NCBI RefSeq assembly: GCF_003073045.1
Contig: NC_037603.1
Location: forward strand, 19,226,192 to 19,290,191
Direction of reading: 5' to 3'
Source: Pomacea canaliculata
Taxonomy: Eukaryota; Mollusca; Gastropoda; Architaenioglossa; Ampullariidae
DNA: 64,000 bases
The notes beneath the pieces were generated by a model. It did no database searches. It was not told where the DNA came from and was given only the letters and a program-made list of their open reading frames with translations. The position numbers and the translations under genes were made by a program. Below are positions 37,915 through 51,046 of the stretch, one piece after another. Every line of letters begins with the position of its first letter. The first letter of the stretch is position 1.

Positions 37915-38019
37915 GTGTGCGTGTGTGTGTGTGTGTGTTCGTGCGTGTGTGTGTATGTGTTTGCGTGTTTGTGTGTGTGTGTGTGAGTGTTTGTGTGTGC
38001 ATGCATAAATCTGTGTGCA

Positions 38020-38085
<66 letters not shown>

Positions 38086-38117
38086 ATGCATACATCTGTG
38101 TGCATTTCTGTGTGTGC
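37915..38117. repeat. (GT)n microsatellite
   Basis: About 200 bases of GT-rich repeat. The His/Thr- and Cys/Val-rich open frames across it are artefacts. Confidence 0.95.
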
Positions 38118-38991
38118 ACATGCTGTCACGTTATGTTCTACTCTCTTTTTTCTGCATTTTATTTTCTTCTTCTTTTCTTTCTTTCAGCCATTCCGTGTCC
38201 GTGTGATTATCAATCATGTCTGTCAGTGATCATGAGACAGCAGTCACTTCAAGATGATTCCATACCCAGCTATTGTCAGCTTTCATGTTTTCACATGTAC
38301 ATCAATGTCTGAACAATCACATAAGTGGCTGTAACATGAGGCTGATGTAACCGCTGATATCTCCCCACCCCGCCTTCTCTCTATGTTTCTATCTGCATTG
38401 TTATTGTTATTTACAATGGATATTTATCTTCTGCATATCAATGTTTAAATTCGCATTAAGCAATTTGTGTGCTTCGTGTTCGCACCTGTGCAGTCGTCTC
38501 AGGTAACCGTGATTAAATACATTGAAGTCCATGAATACATGAATATAGGAATTTCTGTCTGTGAATTGTGATGTGTTCTGTTCATGAAGAGTGAGGATAT
38601 ACACACAGGTGTGTGTGTCTTTGGGTGTCTTGTATTCAGCTTCACCCGGTCATAATAAAAAGCAGGTATACCCCACTCTTTCGGCAAATTGTGACTACAG
38701 CCGGGTGGTGTGTTTGTACACGGGTGTCTGGCTGCTAGTAATGAAGTAGGAGCAATGGCTGGGTACCGCTTTTTACAGTTGTTATCAGCATTGTACCGGA
38801 CATTACATTTAAAATATTCAGGTTTGAATGTCAGTTATGTTACAGCAGCAGCCTCGCTGTCGTCACGAATCTGGAGCAGGATGTGCATTGGAATGTGCAC
38901 ACGGCTACTGGTGCTTGTGTACCTGTGTGTGTGTGTGTGACTGTGCTCGTGTGCGCTTGCAGGGTATGTTTGGCAGTGTGAGGGCATGTTA

Positions 38992-38992
<1 letters not shown>

Positions 38993-39081
<89 letters not shown>
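38993..39081. repeat. (GACA)n microsatellite
   Basis: About 22 uninterrupted tetranucleotide units, directly next to the foldback element. Confidence 0.95.
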
Positions 39082-39085
39082 CACC

Positions 39086-39254
39086 CAGGGCTTCTGCTTA
39101 CGCAAAAAATTGCGTACAGTACGCATTAAAAGTTCGGAGGACCCCTTCAATTTAATGGGTCCCCTTTAAATTTGAGCGAAGAACAGGGACCCCTTAAAAA
39201 TCTGAATAAGGGGTCCCTGGGACCCCAAAGAATTTAGCCTTAGCAGAAGCCCTG
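39086..39254. mobile_element. Small foldback DNA element (MITE-like), 169 bp
   Basis: Perfect 13-bp terminal inverted repeats CAGGGCTTCTGCT / AGCAGAAGCCCTG, with further inner palindromes (GGGTCCC...GGGACCC). Six-base direct repeats AACACC flank it at 39080-39085 and 39255-39260. No coding capacity. The superfamily is not certain; the CAGGG start recalls hAT elements, but those usually make 8-bp duplications. Confidence 0.65.
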
Positions 39255-39493
39255 AACACCTATCCCTCAATTCATCATTAAACGAGGTTTCATTAGCTAC
39301 AAGCGTGAAATGTTTTGTACAGGTGAGGCGAAACCTGGGAGAGGAGGGTATGGGGAACATGAGTGATGGGGAATGAAGGTACTTATCACCGGAAGTGACC
39401 CTTTGCGTCACTGGTGACGTAAAAAGTTACAGACACTCTTGACCCTTGAAGGAATGCGACTTCACATTTCTGAATTGAAGAAATATCCTGTTG

Positions 39494-39740
39494 TGTGCGT
39501 GTGTGTGTGTTGTGTGTGTGCGTGTGTGTGTGTGTGTGTGCATGTGTGTGTGTGTGTGTGTGCATGTGTGTGTCTGTGCTGGAGTGTGATTGGATTGTGT
39601 GTAAGTGTGTGTGTACGAATGAACATATACATGAATTCTTGTTGGTAGATGTATTTGTAGGATGTTTGCGCGAGTGTATAGGATTATGTGTGTGTGTGTG
39701 TGTGTGTGTGCATGTGTATATGCATGTGTATGTGTGTGTG
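39494..39740. repeat. (GT)n microsatellites
   Basis: Two GT tracts (39494-39575 and 39686-39740) separated by about 110 bases of less repetitive DNA. Confidence 0.9.
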
Positions 39741-42700
39741 TGAACGCGCCAGTTGACGCTGACATCATTTTTAACACAAAAAAAAATTCTTTCTTTTTTT
39801 AAAAAAAACAGGCTTTGTCCCACTAAACCTTTATCTCGCCAGACAAGAGCTTTTCTCTCGCGATAATCTCCGAGGACAAGGAAGTCAGGTTTGAATAAAG
39901 AGAAGTGCTTCTGCATCAGCAGTTGTAACGATGATCATGTGAAGGAGGAGCTGCAGCCACCCTCGTGGATTTATTCACTGGACTTCCAAAGCAAGGTGAT
40001 CATTCTTTCAAAAAAAAAAACGTTTTCCTTGATATATAATATTACATTTAATATATCAAATTACAGCAAGGGTTAAACTTGTAGAGAGCAGTATTGACTG
40101 TTTGACTTTTTTAATATTAATTTGTTGTTTAGTAAAAAGTTAGGTCACTTTATTCGACAGTTAATATCTAAGATAAAACTCTAGATTGTATCAACCTGCG
40201 AGTAAAATATTTATTTACAAATTTGGTTAAAAATCACCTTTTTTTCTTTTTTTAGAAACCAGCAAGCCTATGTCAAATTGACAGTAAAGAATAGAAGTAG
40301 ATAATCTTTCTACAGGTCAAGATTATTCAGTAAGCATCAGCTTTTTTATTAGTTAAACCTTGTGATATATTTAATTTAATTAAGAGTATCTAAAAATGTT
40401 TCAAAACCGATAAAAGGATAAAAAGACTTTCCAACTAGGTTAACTTTCCTTTTGACTTATATATTTATATGACTGCTTTTGGTCATTGCTCGTTGTCTAG
40501 TTGTGAATACATCACCTGTCATTTCTTGTCTGATTCATAGAAATTTTTCTCTTCTATTCTTCGAGAAAAAATTAGGATAACTTATGACCAGAACTCGCTT
40601 CTCTGTCAACCTTGGTATCATTCAAATATTGTTTATTACTGAGATGAGTATTTTCAACCTTAACATCCTTTCAGCCTGAATCCAGCACTCAGTTTTATTT
40701 GATATATAGATTATATGAAAAGTTTCAATATGATACAATTTATTTATCTCGATGTTAAGTTGATACATTTCATCTATAGGTCCAGATGGGTTCATTGACC
40801 TGGCCTCGACAAAGCTCCGGCAGTTGTAAACATTTTAATCGAACCAGAAAGTTTTAGCGAAACTACATCGGACAGTTCATCTGTCGTGTCATCAGCCACT
40901 CACTCAAGCAGGTCGTCAACCAGATCTTCAGCTTCGCCAAACTCTGAAGGTGCACATCAAAAGATTCTTTTTTCTGTCGTTTTTAAATAATAATTTCGGC
41001 TACAAAGCGTATTGTTATTTGTGAGAGAATTACGTGAGAATTTATTAACACATGTTTACAGGCTCATCAATGCGTTTGTGGATGTGTCTGCCTGTCTGTC
41101 CGTCTCTTTTCTTTAAATGTATACTAATTTCATGTCTTACATACATTGCAATTTCTAAGTGTTTCTTTGTTTAAATTTTTTGTAATCTCACGCCCTTAAT
41201 AAATATTAAAAATACCATTTTTTTAAAAATTTTGCTGTAAAATCCTGCCTCTTATCAAACATATAATACTCAGGATAACCTCGCCTCACTTGTGACCTGT
41301 TGAACTCAAACTGCCCTTCTCTGTCAAATTAAAATATTTGCATTACAGAAAATATATTTTTTTAATTTTCCTTCCTTGTCTACAAGGTTCACCTAACACA
41401 TTGCGGACAGACGTGGATGAAGATAACATTTCAAGTGCTGGCAGTACCCTGACCTCTAACAGCTGCACGTGCAATGTACCCCGGGGTTACCATCTACCAA
41501 CGTCAGCCCCACAGGCATAGAACACATAGAGAACTGTAGTCGCTGCTCTGATGTCTCGTCAGGTAAACATCTGATTCCATTTGCACTAAGGATGCCACAT
41601 ACAGGACACCTGAATAAATACTTACATCATGAATATTATGTCAGGTTTAAAAATAACTCCAACCCTAGGTCAACATCCAGCAACTCACCTACATACCCAT
41701 ACCCACTCGCCGCTCACTCCATACAGCAAAAAAAAAAAAAACAAAAAAAAAAACCAACAATCAGCATTATATTGATAGTATCAAGATTATTTTTCCCGCC
41801 TCGTGTGGGATTTTCCAATTCTGATAACAATTAAAGGCATGTCAGGGTTGTAATATTTTTGGAAGCTCGGGGGTCTGACATGCTGAGTGTGAATCATTCT
41901 TGTCCAAAATCAGTATTTTAAAGGAGTAATTATATGTGACTCCACTGATTAATTTAGTTTATCTGCTGTTAATTTCACTGACTTTCTAGTAATAGCCTCT
42001 ACAAGTTTGACATGTTTGATCATCGGTTTCTAGAAAGTTTTTCAAAGTCTCTTCACTTTACAGCACCCACGTGACGAAGAAATCACAAAAGTTGGTTTAA
42101 GGTCTTGAAACGAGATAGAACTGTATTGTTGATGTTAAGACACATATATCATTAAAGAAAGAATTCATTCATTTCCAGAAGGAGGTAGTAGCCACCAGGG
42201 AAGTAGCATCACACCCAGTCTACACAGTCGACCGTCAACAACAACAACAACAGAAGATCCAGAAGAAGAAAGTACAGAAAAAAAGACGAGTAAAAAGTGC
42301 AGAGGATGTTTGAAGATCAGTCTGGCATTGATTGTCTTTGTAGGAATTTCAGCTGGTGTTACCTTTACAACATTTTATTTTATATCTAAAAGTAAGTATA
42401 TAAATGTTTTAGACAAAGTATTTGGGAGAGATTGAAGAGATACAAACCCGTCTGGGAAATGCTTAGTTTTAAGACTGAAGGGACATCCTAACCCTGCTTC
42501 TAGTCTTACTAACACATGCTTTTACTTACAGATAGTTTACTTTCATTCTTGCTTCCACTTTTTCTTTTCTGGGATCATAATTTTTTTCTTTAGACTGGTA
42601 AGGGTTGAATTCCTTGGTGTAGCTCTTAGACATGTTGGTTGACAAGTAAATTTTAAACATCACAAGTGATTATTGAGGAAAGTTTATGTAGGTAGGGTAG

Positions 42701-44389
42701 TGTGTTGATGAAAGCAAGAAAATGTTTCCTATGTGTTCATAAATAACTTTCATCTTTCTGATTTCAGAATCTACTCTGGCGCCAGTGTTCACAGTAACAA
42801 TTTACATTATACAAAGTAATATAATTTTTGTCTTAATTATAGCTTTAATCTACAAACCTGAAGACTGATTTTTTTCAGGCACACATCTCTTAGACAATGA
42901 TAAATGATATTTATTTTCATCCATTTCATTTTGAATTTAAACGAAAAATTTTTCTAGAAACACTAGTCAAAAACCTCAACTAAAAACTCATTTAAACAGC
43001 AATCAGGAAAGTCGATTGAGAAGGAAATGTTCAAGAAGAAATAAGTTACAATAACACAAAATATTACAACAGAATAACATTCCTAAGCTGTGGTCAGTGA
43101 CATATTAGTTGGTGATTTAAAAAACAATTTCTGGTCTTTGCAGAGGCCGATATGAGTGTCAGAGTAATGAACGAAACATTTGAAGATGCCATGATGGAGT
43201 CCACCTCATCAGAGTTCAAAGATTTTGCTGCAAAGTTCTGCACGAACGTGAGTGTGAATGATACCCGTAATATGAGCAGTTAATTAAAATATGTCCACAT
43301 CAGACTAAACACCTTGATTACTTTGATGGTCTCAAACTATGATTTTATTGGTGCTATTCTAGGATTGGCAATTTGTTTCTGTATGATAATTAATCATCGA
43401 GAACACAAAAAGTTATTTATTTATAGTTTAACATTACTACAAGTCATTAAGTCCAAGAAATGAAAGACTATGAAATCTGTTTGATGCAGGTTCTGTCAGA
43501 GCTGACAGAGAAAGTCGAATGATGCCAGGTGCCAAGTTCATTCTTTGAGGTGAGCATTGGATGTTTGTATTTCTATCTGAGGCATAGATAGTATATATAC
43601 ACAATGACGACATTGCTTGTTTTAAATGAAGTGTCGAGACTTTCAGTGAATTGTGTTCGAGATGACTAATAGACAAAGGAAGGATGTATATATATAGCAC
43701 ATAAGGGCTTTTAGACCATCGAGAATGAAATTGAGAATAATTAACCATTTTTGACTCATTGACTGATTGACTTTGTACAGACGAGGGTCGATCGTGGTAG
43801 AAGTTTACGTTAGAGTTGCTTGCCCCTGAGAACGTCACACTGCACCTGTTGGAGGAGTGGCTGAGTGTGCCCACCCTGGGTGTGATGACACTTGACCCCT
43901 CCAGTCTTCACGTCCTGTCCAACGCGACTGAGAAAGGTGAGCAGCACGACTGAGGCATGTCGTACTGACGACTGACAATTTTTATCTTGAAGATAGCAAC
44001 TTTGTAAATGCGAATTTCTCCCTTAGGGCACAAGATTTTTTTCAGGAAGTATTATTATTCTGCTTTCTCTCTGCATTTCCTCATGCTCCCTCTTCGGAAT
44101 TGCCCGTTACTCGTAGTCAGCATGGACCATCGGGTACCATCGACACTCGATAGGTCAGACACTTGCTCAAAGTCCATGTGACTGGCACAAAGTTATCGTC
44201 ACCAAAGGGACGGAACCTAAGCCACACTAGTTTGTAACGAATATAAAAGCATTGATAAAAGGTAAGGGAGCAAACCCATGTACAGGAAAATCAGGGTGTG
44301 GACATCTAGACGAATGCTTTCCCTGATAAAAGTAGCGGCCATAAACTAGAGCAAATGTATTAATGATCAGGGGTAGCTATCTAGCGAAC

Positions 44390-44604
44390 GGGTGTCGGGT
44401 GCTGTGTGGGGTGAAGAGGAGATAAGTCATGATGAATTCAGCATCACAAAACTGATAACATACCGTGTAGGTTGTCCTCCCCGGTCATCAATAGCCGAGC
44501 ACCCCTGTGGCACACCCAGGGGAGGGAGAAATTATGTGACTGGAGCCATCAGGGCATTGCGCCGAGAGGAAATCGTCATCGGCACGTGGGACATGCGCAC
44601 ATAA
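44390..44604 (+). mobile_element. LINE fragment: junction into the endonuclease domain
   Basis: The frame ending at 44601 closes with EEIVIGTWDMRT, close to the IGTWNVRT motif that opens the APE-type endonuclease of many LINEs. The preceding 60 residues show no known domain, and the homology stops straight after the motif. It lies in an intron of copy 4, just before its chitin-binding exon. The support is a single short motif. Confidence 0.4.
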
Positions 44605-45054
44605 CTTTTACAATATTTGTAATTAGGACTCGGAAATAGAGCCCCGTCAGGGAACAGTTCAACAGTAAGAACTTTTCAAAATCAGTAATTCTCCTGTTGA
44701 AAATAAAAAAGAGTTAAGACCTGATTGTCCTAGGATGTACCCTGTGTCCTCTGAAAAAAGAATTTTCATTTCTAGTTTTATCTTGGTGCATCTGTCGTGA
44801 CAGAGTTTCATCTGACTAAGGATGAGCCCTCATCTTGCTCAGCTGAGTATTTGCCGCTGCAGCCTCTGAGTTACACCTTCCCTCATCACTGCCAGGACTA
44901 CCGGGTGTGTGTGGATGGCACGCCGCTTCTGGAGAAATGCCCGGATGGCCAGGAGTTTGCCTTTACTTCGCCGGACGATAAAATAATCTGCGCTCCTCCT
45001 TCTGCCCACACCTACTGTGGCCGGAAGAGACTTCAGACAGAAACCCAGCCATCC

Positions 45055-45089
45055 ACCACCACCACCACCGCCACCACCACCGCCACCAA
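45055..45089. repeat. (CCA)n run in the Thr linker of copy 4
   Basis: Trinucleotide run coding Thr in the mucin frame and Pro in the next. A change in unit number or a base error here could produce the frame shift seen after it. Confidence 0.85.
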
Positions 45090-45912
45090 GCACATTAATC
45101 ACAAGACTTGGAATCACCATCCACGACACCGACAACACTGTCGCTGCTCTCATCACCACACGTCCACAGAGATACACCGATGATTATTTCAACCAAAAAT
45201 CTACAGAAGGTGTCCTTCCAACTTTGGATGGTAAGAAGAATGAACAACATTTCTAAAGAATTTCTGTCCTAGTTTTGAAAAGAAATGTAATTGTTGATAT
45301 ATTTTTCAGCCAATGAAAGCAAGTTTAGTGAGCTTGACAAAGAGATTGTCATAGTATAACTGTGAACAAATACCTCATTCCCACCCCAAGGCTGCATACG
45401 TCCAAGATACACTCACCACAAAACATCCAGCTAGGAATAAGATCCAATTGAAAATAAGAAACATAAAATAAGATTTTCAATTAAAATTCCGTTTTTTTAC
45501 AGGTGTCCGCGTTTCCTTTCAAGTGTCCGAGGACAGGTCGACACTATCTACCTGCAGTGGACACGTATCCTAGCAACTGCGGCAATTACCAGGACTGCAA
45601 TGAAGGCCACAGCTACATCATGTCATGCCTCTAGGAACCATGTTTATATACAAAGAAAAAGACGATGTCTGCGACAGCATCCTAAATCCCAATGCTTTCT
45701 GTAACTTGGTGGAAAATGGCCGTTTAACAGTCATTTAAAAAACTATTAATTCAGGTTCTCTACACACCTTACTTTTATTTGAAATGGCAAAATGTTAGGA
45801 ATGTTGTTTATTTGACTGATTGGCGATTAAGGTTGAATCCTTTTCAATATTTCTTTGGTAGGATTTTTTCAGGAACGTGTTTGTTAGAGACTCCCATTCC
45901 CTACTGCTGAAA

Positions 45913-45918
45913 AATAAA
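45913..45918 (+). terminator. Candidate poly(A) signal for copy 4
   Basis: AATAAA about 175 bases after the apparent terminal stop of copy 4. Position only. Confidence 0.3.
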
Positions 45919-46151
45919 TTCAAATGTGTGTGTGTGTTGTTATAAAATAGTTATCTTTAAAATGACATTCTACATTCGTGAAATCAAATGCATGACAGCC
46001 AAAAGCTGAAATCAAAGACAAGAGGGAGGGTAATGGTCAGGGATTGTAAAGCAGTTTGGTAGCCGCCATCCTCACAGCTACACACATGACGGAAGTGCAA
46101 TGGATCCCACATTGTTGTTATACTCTGTAGTCAGGCGTGTGCTCTTTGTAC

Positions 46152-46154
<3 letters not shown>

Positions 46155-46219
<65 letters not shown>

Positions 46220-46231
46220 TGTGTGTGAGTG

Positions 46232-46303
<72 letters not shown>

Positions 46304-46310
46304 TGTGTGT
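46155..46310. repeat. (GT)n microsatellite
   Basis: About 150 bases of GT with a few GAGT interruptions. Open frames of alternating His and Thr on the other strand are artefacts. Confidence 0.95.
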
Positions 46311-46728
46311 GAATACGCCTACACGAACAGGACATATTAAAATGTTTTCTCATGTTTGCAACATGTTGTTGACTCTTCTTTCTGACAATTAAAAATTGAT
46401 CGTGCCTTGATTTTAACTGGACTTTGATCATGGTGGCATGTCAATGATGCAGTTTCTAATTCTTTCATTTGTTTCAATATTTATATTATATTATTTATAT
46501 TTTTCGATCGGTTGATCACATTTTTTCTTCTTTCCTGTCTGGGTGTATTTTCTCTTTAGAAAAATATTCTCGTCTTCTTACTTTTATTAATTTCTCCATT
46601 TTCCTTTCTGCCTGTGATTGTTTTTTTTTTTTTTTTTTTGTTTTTTTTTTTGTTTTTTGTTTCTTACTGTACCTTTCTGTAGAGATAGAAAAAAAATCAA
46701 ACTGTAGCCTCTTTCTGTAGTTCGTATC

Positions 46729-46730
<2 letters not shown>

Positions 46731-46778
<48 letters not shown>
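46731..46778. repeat. (GA)n microsatellite
   Basis: About 23 dinucleotide units. Confidence 0.95.
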
Positions 46779-46781
<3 letters not shown>

Positions 46782-47703
46782 TATCACCAAAGAGCAACAA
46801 AACTCAACCTCAAATATTTCAGAAGAAAACTTTGAGAGGGTAAATATTTGGATACCCCCTAGTTTTGTTTATATTAGAGACACACATTATCGCTGTCATC
46901 TCTGACATCATAGTGTTCTTCAAACCACTCTTTTTTCTGATAACAAACAGCTTCAGAGATTTGCTGCACATGAAACTGTGTTCGTCTTTCTATCTCTTTC
47001 TTTCACTTTTCTGCCACTCTGTAACATGACATTATTAAACCCAGTGAATCCACCAATTAGTCAGTCAGTTAAAAAATCTTTTGATCAACCTGTATGGTGT
47101 TGCTTTAGTTGCTGGTTCGGCATAAAACACCAATTATCACTCTTTAATCAATCAGTTAATCAATCAATCCATCCCGATTGCTACCAAGATGTACTTCCAC
47201 CGACTTCTCCATCACTCAGGTCTTGTGTTTTCTCAAAAGGATGTATACAAAGAGTTTTTTTTAAACAAAATTTAGTGATCTTGATGTAATTGATGACAAT
47301 GATGACGACATTGACGACTAAAAAACACAAAGGTACAAACATACTCATACACACAGGTAAGCTCTCACTCACGAACACACAAACACACAGGCAGTCAGAA
47401 GTAAAGAGTTAGATAACTAGAAATATTAATTCACATGACGTCCCCGACATCCTGTCCTTTGCGATAATGCTCGATGATCGACAAACATTTCATAACAAAG
47501 ATAGAAGACTGTGAGTGTCAAGGTTGACAGACGGACCCCACTCTGCCACAATTGTTGTGTGGGATCGAAACAGGGACATCCGATGCCACTCCATCCATTA
47601 CCGCTCTCTGCACCAGGTGGGACTGACTAAGAGCTGTGTGGACTCTATACTAAAATACCTGCTTCGAGCGGGATTTTCTCCCTTGACCGGAAGTCTGCGC
47701 AAG

Positions 47704-50700
47704 ATGGATGCTGCTGCGCACGCAGAACAAGGTCAGTCATCCGCGGCGATGACCGTCCCCAAGAACAGCGAGGAGCTGGTGGCAGTCAAAGCCGCGGTCA
47801 CGTGCACCCTCAGACGTGTCATCGCAGTCGCGGTCGTTGTTCTTGTTGCTGCTGGTGTGGCTGGTGCTATCGCCGGGGGTGTTGTGTCTCACTCCAGTGG
47901 TACGTCGGGACAACATGCTTCAGGTACTAATACTTTAATTACCCTTCTAGGACTATCTAAATGATTTTTGTTAATGTGTGACTGAAATGTTAACAATTCC
48001 TCATTAACAATATACTTAATACAGACTTAATAAATACTAACAGCATGCAATTGTTAATTCTGGAATGAGCGAGGAAGTATGAAGAACTGTAGGTCCCACG
48101 GTGGTGGAGTAAGCTAGTACAGGTTTTCTTCCATTGATCTTCTTTAGCAGCATCTGAGCAACAGGCCATTGGCCACCTGGAAGGCCAAGATGTCCACACT
48201 GTGAAATGTCAGATATAGTATTGTATCTAGCCAGGATTCTGTTCAAGAATTTTTAGAGTTAAATACTGGAGGCAACCATCAGCATGTTGGGGTAGTCACA
48301 GACTGTTCACAGGCGCTGGCCTCCTACGACTGTGGACAGAGAGAGTTGTGAAGGGCAATGAGACACACCTGTCCGATACCTGATATTAAAACATGGCTAC
48401 CTTCACACTTCTATGTACAACCTTTGTTATAAAAGTATTCCAGAGCATGCAGTAGTGCAAGATATGTGTGACCGATAGCTCTATACACAAGATGTATGTT
48501 ACCAATAGCTGTAGACACAAGGTATATGTGACCACTAGCTAGCTGTGAAGTAGTAGTGTGACTGTATTTTACTGTCTTGTACAACAGCTCAGTCACAAAC
48601 GAATACCAGCACAAACTTGTCGGACGTACTAACGGCTGCTGCAACGCCGCCACTTCTGATGCGCCGCAGTCATCTGGTACAACCGCGACGACCACAACCA
48701 CAGCGACTGACATCACCGCCATCGACGCGACCACCACCACTACATCTACCATGCCGCCACTATCTCTATAAAGCCCGCCACCTCCGCCACAACCAGCTCA
48801 ACTACGCCTGCAAAAGCTCTCACTTTCCCATCCATCACCAATACCTCTACCACGCCCACCCCCACTGAACACTCTACCACACCATCCGCCCCACCCACAC
48901 CTCTACCACACTCATCACGATCCACCCACCAACTGACTACCACACAATCCGCCACACTACCAAATTCCGCCGCACACACTCTACCAAATCCGCCGCACCA
49001 CCCCGCCGCCACACACCTCTACCAAATCCGCCGCCACCGACACCTCTACCAAATCCGCCGCGACACCTCTACCAAATCCGCCACCGACACCTCTACCAAA
49101 TCCGCCGCCACCGACACCTCTACCAAATCCGCCGCCACCGACACCTCTACCAAATCCGCCGCCACCGACACTCTACCAAATCCGCCACCGACACCTCTAC
49201 CAAATCCGCCGCCACCGACACCTCTACCAAATCCGCCGCCACCGACACCTCTACCAAATCCGCCGCCACCGACACCTCTACCAAATCCGCCGCCACCGAC
49301 ACCTCTACCAAATCCGCCGCCACCGACACCTCTACCAAATCCGCCGCCACCGACACACTCTACCAAATCCGCCACCGACACCTCTACCAAATCCGCCACC
49401 GACACCTTCTACCAAATCCGCCGCCACCGACACCTCTACCAAATCCGCCGCCACCGACACCTCTACCAAATCCGCCGCCACACACTCTACCAAATCCGCC
49501 ACCGACACCTCTACCAAATCCGCCACCGACACCTCTACCAAATCCGCCGCCACCGACACCTCTACCAAATCCGCCGCCACCAACACCTCTACCAAATCCG
49601 CCTCTACCGACACCTCTACCAAATCCGCCGCCACCGACACTCTACCAAATCCGCCACCGACACTTCTACCAAATCCGCCACCACACACACTCTACCAAAT
49701 CCGCACCACACCGTCTACAAATCCGCCACCACCAATACCACTGACAACTGAGTCAACTACAAAAGGTTAGTCGCATCAGTAATGAAGTTCTGTGACACAA
49801 CTACCAAATTAAATAGTGTGACAATGACAAGAGTTACGGCGACAAACTCAGTAATACAAGTGTTTTTGTCAATCATTAGATATTCATATAAATAAATACG
49901 GAATAGAAAGTATATTTTGTTACCTCAAAAATTACTAAAGCTGTCAGTCTTTATTCTTTAGCGGGCAATAGATAACACTTTCTCTTGTCCTTCCTTCATT
50001 TTAAGGTTTTAACTTTATCGTTCTACAGTAATATCCTTATTCTCTTTATTAGTCTGTAAAGTTTTGTAGAAAACCCAACATTGTATATAACACAAATGTC
50101 GTTATAAATATTATCTCTTTTCAGTAAGATATTTAAGAGCAACACAAAATTTTTCTGGCGTTCATGGCATTATTTTTGTTCCAAATAGAAAGAGTATTTT
50201 AGTTTATGTGCGTTAATTTTTCTGTATGTATAAAAATATATAAAATATTTGTGGGGACGGGTGTGTGCACGTGTGTCTTAGCTGACTTAAGTAAGTCTGA
50301 AGAAGCTTCGACTGCAGCAACAGTTCATCCTTCCTGGGCGCCATCCATTAGCGACAGCATCAGCACCTCAGTGACTCCATCACTACCTACCACCACCACA
50401 GATGCTGGGACCACAGACATCGCCGAGACGACAACTGCATCTACAGCCACGACCTACATCAAGGCAGCTGCAACCTCAACAAAAACGTCTTCCTTTTCTA
50501 CCTCTGTCTCGTCATCAACTTTTGACACCGATTCAACTACTGACCAGCCTTCAACGACGATACCATCTTCGGAATTCACAACAGCATTTGGTGACATCGG
50601 ACTCTGCTGATACTTCCATCAGAGGCAAAGACATGACAGCAAACACAATCTCTGATCAACCTTCCTTGACGACACCATCATCGGTGACCTCATCTACCTT

Positions 50701-51046
50701 TTATTCCACCGCCATGCAACATCGACGAGCCACGTTAGTAACACGGATGTTTCCACAACCAGCCAAACCGCGGACACATCTTCACCTGCTAATTCAGTCT
50801 CTACGGCTACAACATCAGCAGCCAACTGGACAACGTCATCCAATGATGCTTCCACCATTGGTGGAGTCGTAACGTCTGGTCAATCTTCAACATCAGCTGC
50901 ATCTTCTCTCTTTTCTTCTACTCCATCCCCACAGTTCACTAGCAGCACAGATGTGTCCACGGCAGAGAAAACAGCTAAAGCATCTTTGTCTTCTGCTTCA
51001 TCTACTAAGACTGAGATATCACATGCCACCTCGCCACCTTACCAAG
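47704..51046 (+). pseudogene. Membrane mucin-like gene (copy 5), frame interrupted; no SEA or chitin-binding exon found
   Basis: Exon 47704-47933 starts with ATG in a good context (AAGATGG) and codes about 40 hydrophilic residues, then a basic TLRR and a membrane helix (VIAVAVVVLVAAGVAGAIAG), ending in phase 1 like its paralogues. Exon 48588-49765 and exon 50282-51046 have good acceptors and phase-1 donors and code Ser/Thr-rich mucin. The first opens AQSQTNTSTNLSDVL, then changes frame at least twice before a 27-base minisatellite whose units code TSTKSAATD. The second is open at both ends in the same frame, but about 130 bases in the middle (50590-50718) read sensibly only in another frame, so two opposite indels seem to cancel. 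Neither SEA nor chitin-binding exons were found before copy 6. It could be a decayed mucin or a real gene with local sequence errors. Confidence 0.5.
48957..49735 (+). repeat. 27-base coding minisatellite (unit TSTKSAATD)
   Basis: About 28 tandem units of ACCTCTACCAAATCCGCCGC plus CACCGAC, with 24-base variants lacking one GCC. Several units differ by one base in the CACCTCTACC part (CACTCTACC, CACCTTCTACC), which moves the reading frame. Gly/Val-rich open frames on the minus strand are shadows. Confidence 0.9.

Larger units (their letters stand above)
35710..40781. other. 5-kb spacer dominated by simple repeats
   Basis: No gene could be supported on either strand. It contains GT tracts (about 37915-38117, 39494-39575, 39686-39740), a GACA tract and a small foldback element. 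A segment at 39935-39994 (reading ...SWIYSLDFQSK before a GTGATC donor) resembles the first coding exon of copy 3 (AWISSKFFK) but has no in-frame ATG. It may be the ruined start of copy 4. Confidence 0.5.
40782..45738 (+). pseudogene. Copy 4 of the SEA/chitin-binding membrane family, multiply interrupted
   Basis: Recognisable exons: 40782 to about 40949 (frame-mixed tail), 41387-41562, 42179-42391 (basic stretch and membrane helix CLKISLALIVFVGISAGV), 42768-42815, 43144-43247 (SEA start, VRVMNETFEDAMMES), 43490-43549, 43781-43936 (cleavage motif as RRGSIVVEV), 44804-45209 (first chitin-binding domain intact, core CQDYRVC), 45503-45738 (second domain, core CGNYQDC). Splice signals and order match copies 1-3. 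The frame breaks repeatedly: the tail exon needs a frame change; 43490-43549 has 60 bases and an in-frame TGA; 43781-43936 changes frame after the SEA cleavage site; the Thr/Pro linker near 45060 shifts; the last exon has a TAG and two further frame changes before NPNAFCNLVENG. Nothing suggests a working full-length product, though sequence errors could account for some breaks. Confidence 0.7.

Noticed and set aside
37814-38129. His/Thr- and Cys/Val-repeat open frames
   Set aside because: Translation of a GT/CA microsatellite in several frames. The same applies at 26217-26544, 39427-39777, 46078-46431, 52877-53287 and 61690-61917.
49046-49688. Minus-strand Gly/Val-rich repeat proteins
   Set aside because: Shadow frames of the 27-base TSTKSAATD minisatellite.
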